Shown piece by piece: positions 6,908-9,195 of a stretch of 9,195 bases of DNA. Within the stretch, counting starts at the first letter, position 1; every line of letters starts with the position of its first letter. The notes beneath the pieces were generated by a model. It worked only from the letters and a program-made list of their open reading frames with translations, was not told the DNA's origin and made no database searches. This DNA comes from Paludibacter sp. (GTDB lineage: Bacteria > Bacteroidota > Bacteroidia > Bacteroidales > Paludibacteraceae). The stretch is from assembly GCA_030655595.1 (NCBI GenBank), contig JAUSNQ010000164.1, positions 1-9,195 on the forward strand, written 5' to 3'. Made by a program: the position numbers and the translations under genes.

Positions 6908-8344
6908 ATGTCAGATACAATAATACACGAAGTAACCCAAAACGAATATAAGTACGGATTTACAACCGATATTGAAACGGATGTTATTCCTATCGGATTG
7001 AATGAGGATGTGGTGCGAATCATTTCTGCCAAGAAAAATGAGCCGGAATGGATGCTTGATTTTCGTTTGAAAGCATACCGCCACTGGTTAACAATGAAAA
7101 TGCCTACCTGGGCACATCTAACAATTCCGGAGTTTGATTTTCAGAGCATTGCCTATTATGCTGCTCCCCGAAAAAATGCACTTCTAAGTCTGGATGAAGT
7201 TGACCCCGAACTTTTGGCAACTTTTAATAAACTTGGTATTCCTTTGGAAGAACAAAAAGCTTTATCCGGAATTGCCGTGGATGCTGTGATGGACTCCGTT
7301 TCAGTGAAAACGACTTTCAAAGAGAATCTTGCTGAGTTGGGGATTATTTTTTGTTCTTTCAGTGAGGCTGTGGAACATCATCCTGATTTGGTGAAAAAAT
7401 ACATGGGAACGGTTGTTCCATATACCGATAATTTTTTTGCTGCGCTCAATTGTGCCGTCTTTAGCGACGGGTCATTTGTCTATATTCCGAAAGGAGTGCG
7501 TTGCCCAATGGAATTATCTACCTATTTCCGTATCAATGCCATCAATACCGGTCAGTTTGAGCGGACGCTGATTGTGGCGGACGACGATAGTTATGTGTCT
7601 TATCTGGAGGGATGTACAGCTCCGCAACGTGATGAGAATCAGTTGCATGCTGCTATCGTTGAAATCATCGCCATGAAGAATGCCGATGTGAAATACTCTA
7701 CCGTGCAAAACTGGTATCCGGGTGATAAACAAGGAAAAGGGGGTGTTTATAATTTTGTAACCAAACGGGGCATCTGTAAAGGAGATAATTCACATATTTC
7801 ATGGACGCAGGTAGAAACAGGTTCTGCGATTACCTGGAAATATCCATCTTGTGTGCTTCAGGGAGATAATTCGTCTGCCGAATTTTATTCTGTGGCAGTA
7901 ACGAATCACCATCAACAGGCTGATACAGGAACTAAAATGATTCATCTTGGAAAGAATACCAGTTCGCATATTTTGTCGAAAGGGATTTCGGCAGGAGTGA
8001 GTCAGAATAGCTACCGTGGCTTGGTGAAAGTGGCAGCGAAAGCAGAAAATGCGCGGAATTTTTCTCAGTGCGATAGTCTGCTGCTGGGTGACAAATGCGG
8101 AGCCCACACTTTTCCGTACATGGAAGTGAATAACGAGACAGCGATTGTGGAGCACGAGGCGACTACCTCTAAAATTTCCGAAGACCAAATATTCTATTGT
8201 AATCAACGTGGTATTTCCACTGAAGATGCAGTTGGATTGATTGTAAACGGATATGCAAAGGAAGTGGTTGATAAATTACCCATGGAATTTGCGGTGGAAG
8301 CACAGAAATTACTGCAGATAACGCTTGAGGGGTCGGTTGGGTAG
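6908..8344 (+). CDS. sufB: Fe-S cluster assembly scaffold subunit SufB
   Basis: Cytoplasmic scaffold of the SUF system. With SufC and SufD it forms the SufBCD complex, on which iron-sulfur clusters are built from cysteine-derived sulfur. The 478-aa length is typical. Family landmarks are [17 protein letters not shown] (63-79), [20 protein letters not shown] (171-190), the [16 protein letters not shown] segment (234-249, C236), [20 protein letters not shown] (310-329), and [18 protein letters not shown] (387-404) followed by [17 protein letters not shown] (414-430). By spacing, C236, C388, H416 and E417 correspond to E. coli SufB C254, C405, H433 and E434, residues implicated in sulfur transfer and cluster assembly, so all the key positions are present. 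The ATG at 6908 lies just downstream of a strong promoter box. The stop codon overlaps a heptamer repeat, and sufC follows 120 bases later. Confidence 0.97.
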   Translation: MSDTIIHEVTQNEYKYGFTTDIETDVIPIGLNEDVVRIISAKKNEPEWMLDFRLKAYRHWLTMKMPTWAHLTIPEFDFQSIAYYAAPRKNALLSLDEVDPELLATFNKLGIPLEEQKALSGIAVDAVMDSVSVKTTFKENLAELGIIFCSFSEAVEHHPDLVKKYMGTVVPYTDNFFAALNCAVFSDGSFVYIPKGVRCPMELSTYFRINAINTGQFERTLIVADDDSYVSYLEGCTAPQRDENQLHAAIVEIIAMKNADVKYSTVQNWYPGDKQGKGGVYNFVTKRGICKGDNSHISWTQVETGSAITWKYPSCVLQGDNSSAEFYSVAVTNHHQQADTGTKMIHLGKNTSSHILSKGISAGVSQNSYRGLVKVAAKAENARNFSQCDSLLLGDKCGAHTFPYMEVNNETAIVEHEATTSKISEDQIFYCNQRGISTEDAVGLIVNGYAKEVVDKLPMEFAVEAQKLLQITLEGSVG

Positions 8345-8399
8345 AGCGAAGAGCTAAGAGCTAAGAGCGAAAAACTAAAAGCTAAGAGCTAAGAACGAA
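8344..8399 (+). repeat. Eight-unit heptamer tandem repeat between sufB and sufC
   Basis: Eight contiguous 7-bp units with consensus GAGCTAA. Units 2, 3 and 7 are exact; units 1 and 4 read GAGCGAA; unit 5 is AAACTAA; unit 6 is AAGCTAA; unit 8 is GAACGAA. The purine-rich CTAA/CGAA core recurs in strict 7-base register over 56 bp. The first base of unit 1 is the G of the sufB TAG stop. The TAA triplets at 8355, 8362, 8376, 8383 and 8390 fall in all three forward frames, so the array blocks read-through in any frame. Short heptamer arrays of this sort occur between genes in several bacteria, but I cannot assign this one to a named family. Confidence 0.85.
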
Positions 8400-8405
8400 G
8401 AATGG

Positions 8406-8425
8406 CTTCGGGGTTTAGACCGGAG
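8406..8425 (+). other. Hairpin in the sufB-sufC spacer
   Basis: CTTCGG (8406-8411) pairs with CCGGAG (8420-8425), 6 bp with one G-U pair and an 8-nt loop; a shorter alternative is GGT (8412-8414) with ACC (8419-8421). It directly follows the heptamer array and is more GC-rich than its surroundings. The sufC ATG lies 39 bases beyond it in an A-rich, unstructured-looking leader. It could be an attenuator, an RNA-processing site or chance. Confidence 0.35.
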
Positions 8426-8464
8426 GATTAAATAACGAATACAACAAAAACATATAGATAAACA

Positions 8465-9195
8465 ATGTTAACGATTAAAGATCTACACGCCAGTATCAAT
8501 GGCAAAGAAATATTAAAAGGATTAAGTTTGTCGGTTAAACCCGGCGAAATTCACGCCATCATGGGCCCGAATGGTTCCGGTAAATCAACACTTTCTTCTG
8601 TTATTACAGGTAATCCCACATTTGAAGTGACTCATGGAAAAGTGGAGTTTGAAGGAAAGAATTTGTTGGAAATGGCTCCGGAAGCGCGTGCCAACGAGGG
8701 GATTTTCCTGAGTTTTCAATATCCGGTAGAAATTCCCGGTGTGAGCATGGTGAATTTTATGCGTACCGCCATCAACGAACAACGCAAGTACAGAAACCAA
8801 CCACCATTATCAGCCACAGATTTTTTGCGTATTATGCGTGAGAAAAAAGAACTTATTGAAATGGCCAGTCAGCTTACCAATCGCTCGGTGAACGAGGGAT
8901 TCTCGGGAGGAGAGAAGAAGAAAAATGAGATTTTCCAAATGGCGATGCTCGAACCAAGATTGGCCATTCTGGATGAAACTGATTCTGGATTAGATATTGA
9001 TGCACTACGCGTAGTGGCTCATGGGGTGAATAAACTCAAAACGCCGGAGAATGCTACCATATTAATTACGCACTATCAACGTTTGCTTGATTATATCATT
9101 CCTGATTTCGTACATGTGTTGTACGATGGAAAAATTGTGAAATCGGGGGGAAAGGAACTCGCTCATGAGCTCGAAGCAAAAGGTTACGATTGGAT
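8465..9195 (+). CDS. sufC: Fe-S cluster assembly ATPase SufC (3' end cut by window edge)
   Basis: ABC-type ATPase that binds SufB and SufD and drives conformational change in the SufBCD scaffold. From the ATG at 8465 there are 243 complete codons and no stop; SufC proteins usually have about 250 residues, so only the last several are missing. Visible motifs are Walker [10 protein letters not shown] (34-42), Q-loop [10 protein letters not shown] (83-92), ABC signature [10 protein letters not shown] (146-155, the K-K-K-N form characteristic of SufC), Walker [13 protein letters not shown] (167-178) with the SufC-typical D-E-T-D-S-G-L-D, and switch H203 in [12 protein letters not shown]. The start gives the standard M-L-T-I-K-D-L N-terminus. 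It follows sufB in the same direction, and sufD and sufS would be expected next. The leader is A-rich with no useful Shine-Dalgarno; GGAGG at 8422-8426 is 38 bases too far upstream. Confidence 0.97.
   Translation, partial: MLTIKDLHASINGKEILKGLSLSVKPGEIHAIMGPNGSGKSTLSSVITGNPTFEVTHGKVEFEGKNLLEMAPEARANEGIFLSFQYPVEIPGVSMVNFMRTAINEQRKYRNQPPLSATDFLRIMREKKELIEMASQLTNRSVNEGFSGGEKKKNEIFQMAMLEPRLAILDETDSGLDIDALRVVAHGVNKLKTPENATILITHYQRLLDYIIPDFVHVLYDGKIVKSGGKELAHELEAKGYDW

Noticed and set aside
7799..8206. 135-codon open frame on the minus strand inside sufB
   Set aside because: sufB is unambiguous here, and the antisense translation has no family resemblance or start context.
8344..8399. Heptamer array as a CRISPR remnant
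   Set aside because: The units are 7 bp and contiguous with no spacers, and no cas gene is nearby; it is a simple tandem repeat.
8422..8426. GGAGG as the sufC ribosome binding site
   Set aside because: It ends 38 bases before the only sensible ATG, and no alternative start with SufC-like N-terminal residues lies between.

Overview
The window looks like chromosome from a member of the Bacteroidota, probably Bacteroidales or a close relative. Three features support this. Three genes have the Bacteroidota-type -7 promoter box TAnnTTTG. Two secreted proteins end in type IX secretion (T9SS)-like sorting domains. A third exported protein starts with a carboxypeptidase-regulatory-like beta domain. 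DNA is AT-rich, and Shine-Dalgarno sequences are absent or weak, as is common in this phylum.

Layout. Positions 1-57 (minus) hold the first 19 codons of a class II fructose-bisphosphate aldolase. A 313-bp AT-rich divergent intergenic region follows, with the aldolase promoter and a perfect 10-bp inverted repeat. Positions 371-4269 (plus) hold two tandem, paralogous endonuclease I-family genes. The first is compact (351 aa). The second (944 aa) adds an Ig-like segment, a lamin-tail domain, a jelly-roll-like domain and fibronectin III-like pieces. Both look secreted and probably surface-attached or released by T9SS. Converging on them, positions 4289-5319 (minus) carry tatA-tatC, a minimal Tat protein-export operon. 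Positions 5497-6747 (plus) encode an exported protein of unknown function with an N-terminal carboxypeptidase-regulatory-like domain. Positions 6908-9195 (plus) begin a SUF iron-sulfur cluster assembly operon: complete sufB, then sufC, which runs off the right edge about ten codons short of its usual end.

The genes do not form one obvious functional system. They are core housekeeping units (aldolase, Tat, SUF) with an accessory pair of extracellular nucleases and one uncharacterised envelope protein between them. I see no mobile element, CRISPR array, rRNA or tRNA. The most unusual items are an eight-unit heptamer repeat that starts on the last base of the sufB stop codon and separates sufB from sufC, and the nested domain architecture of the large nuclease.
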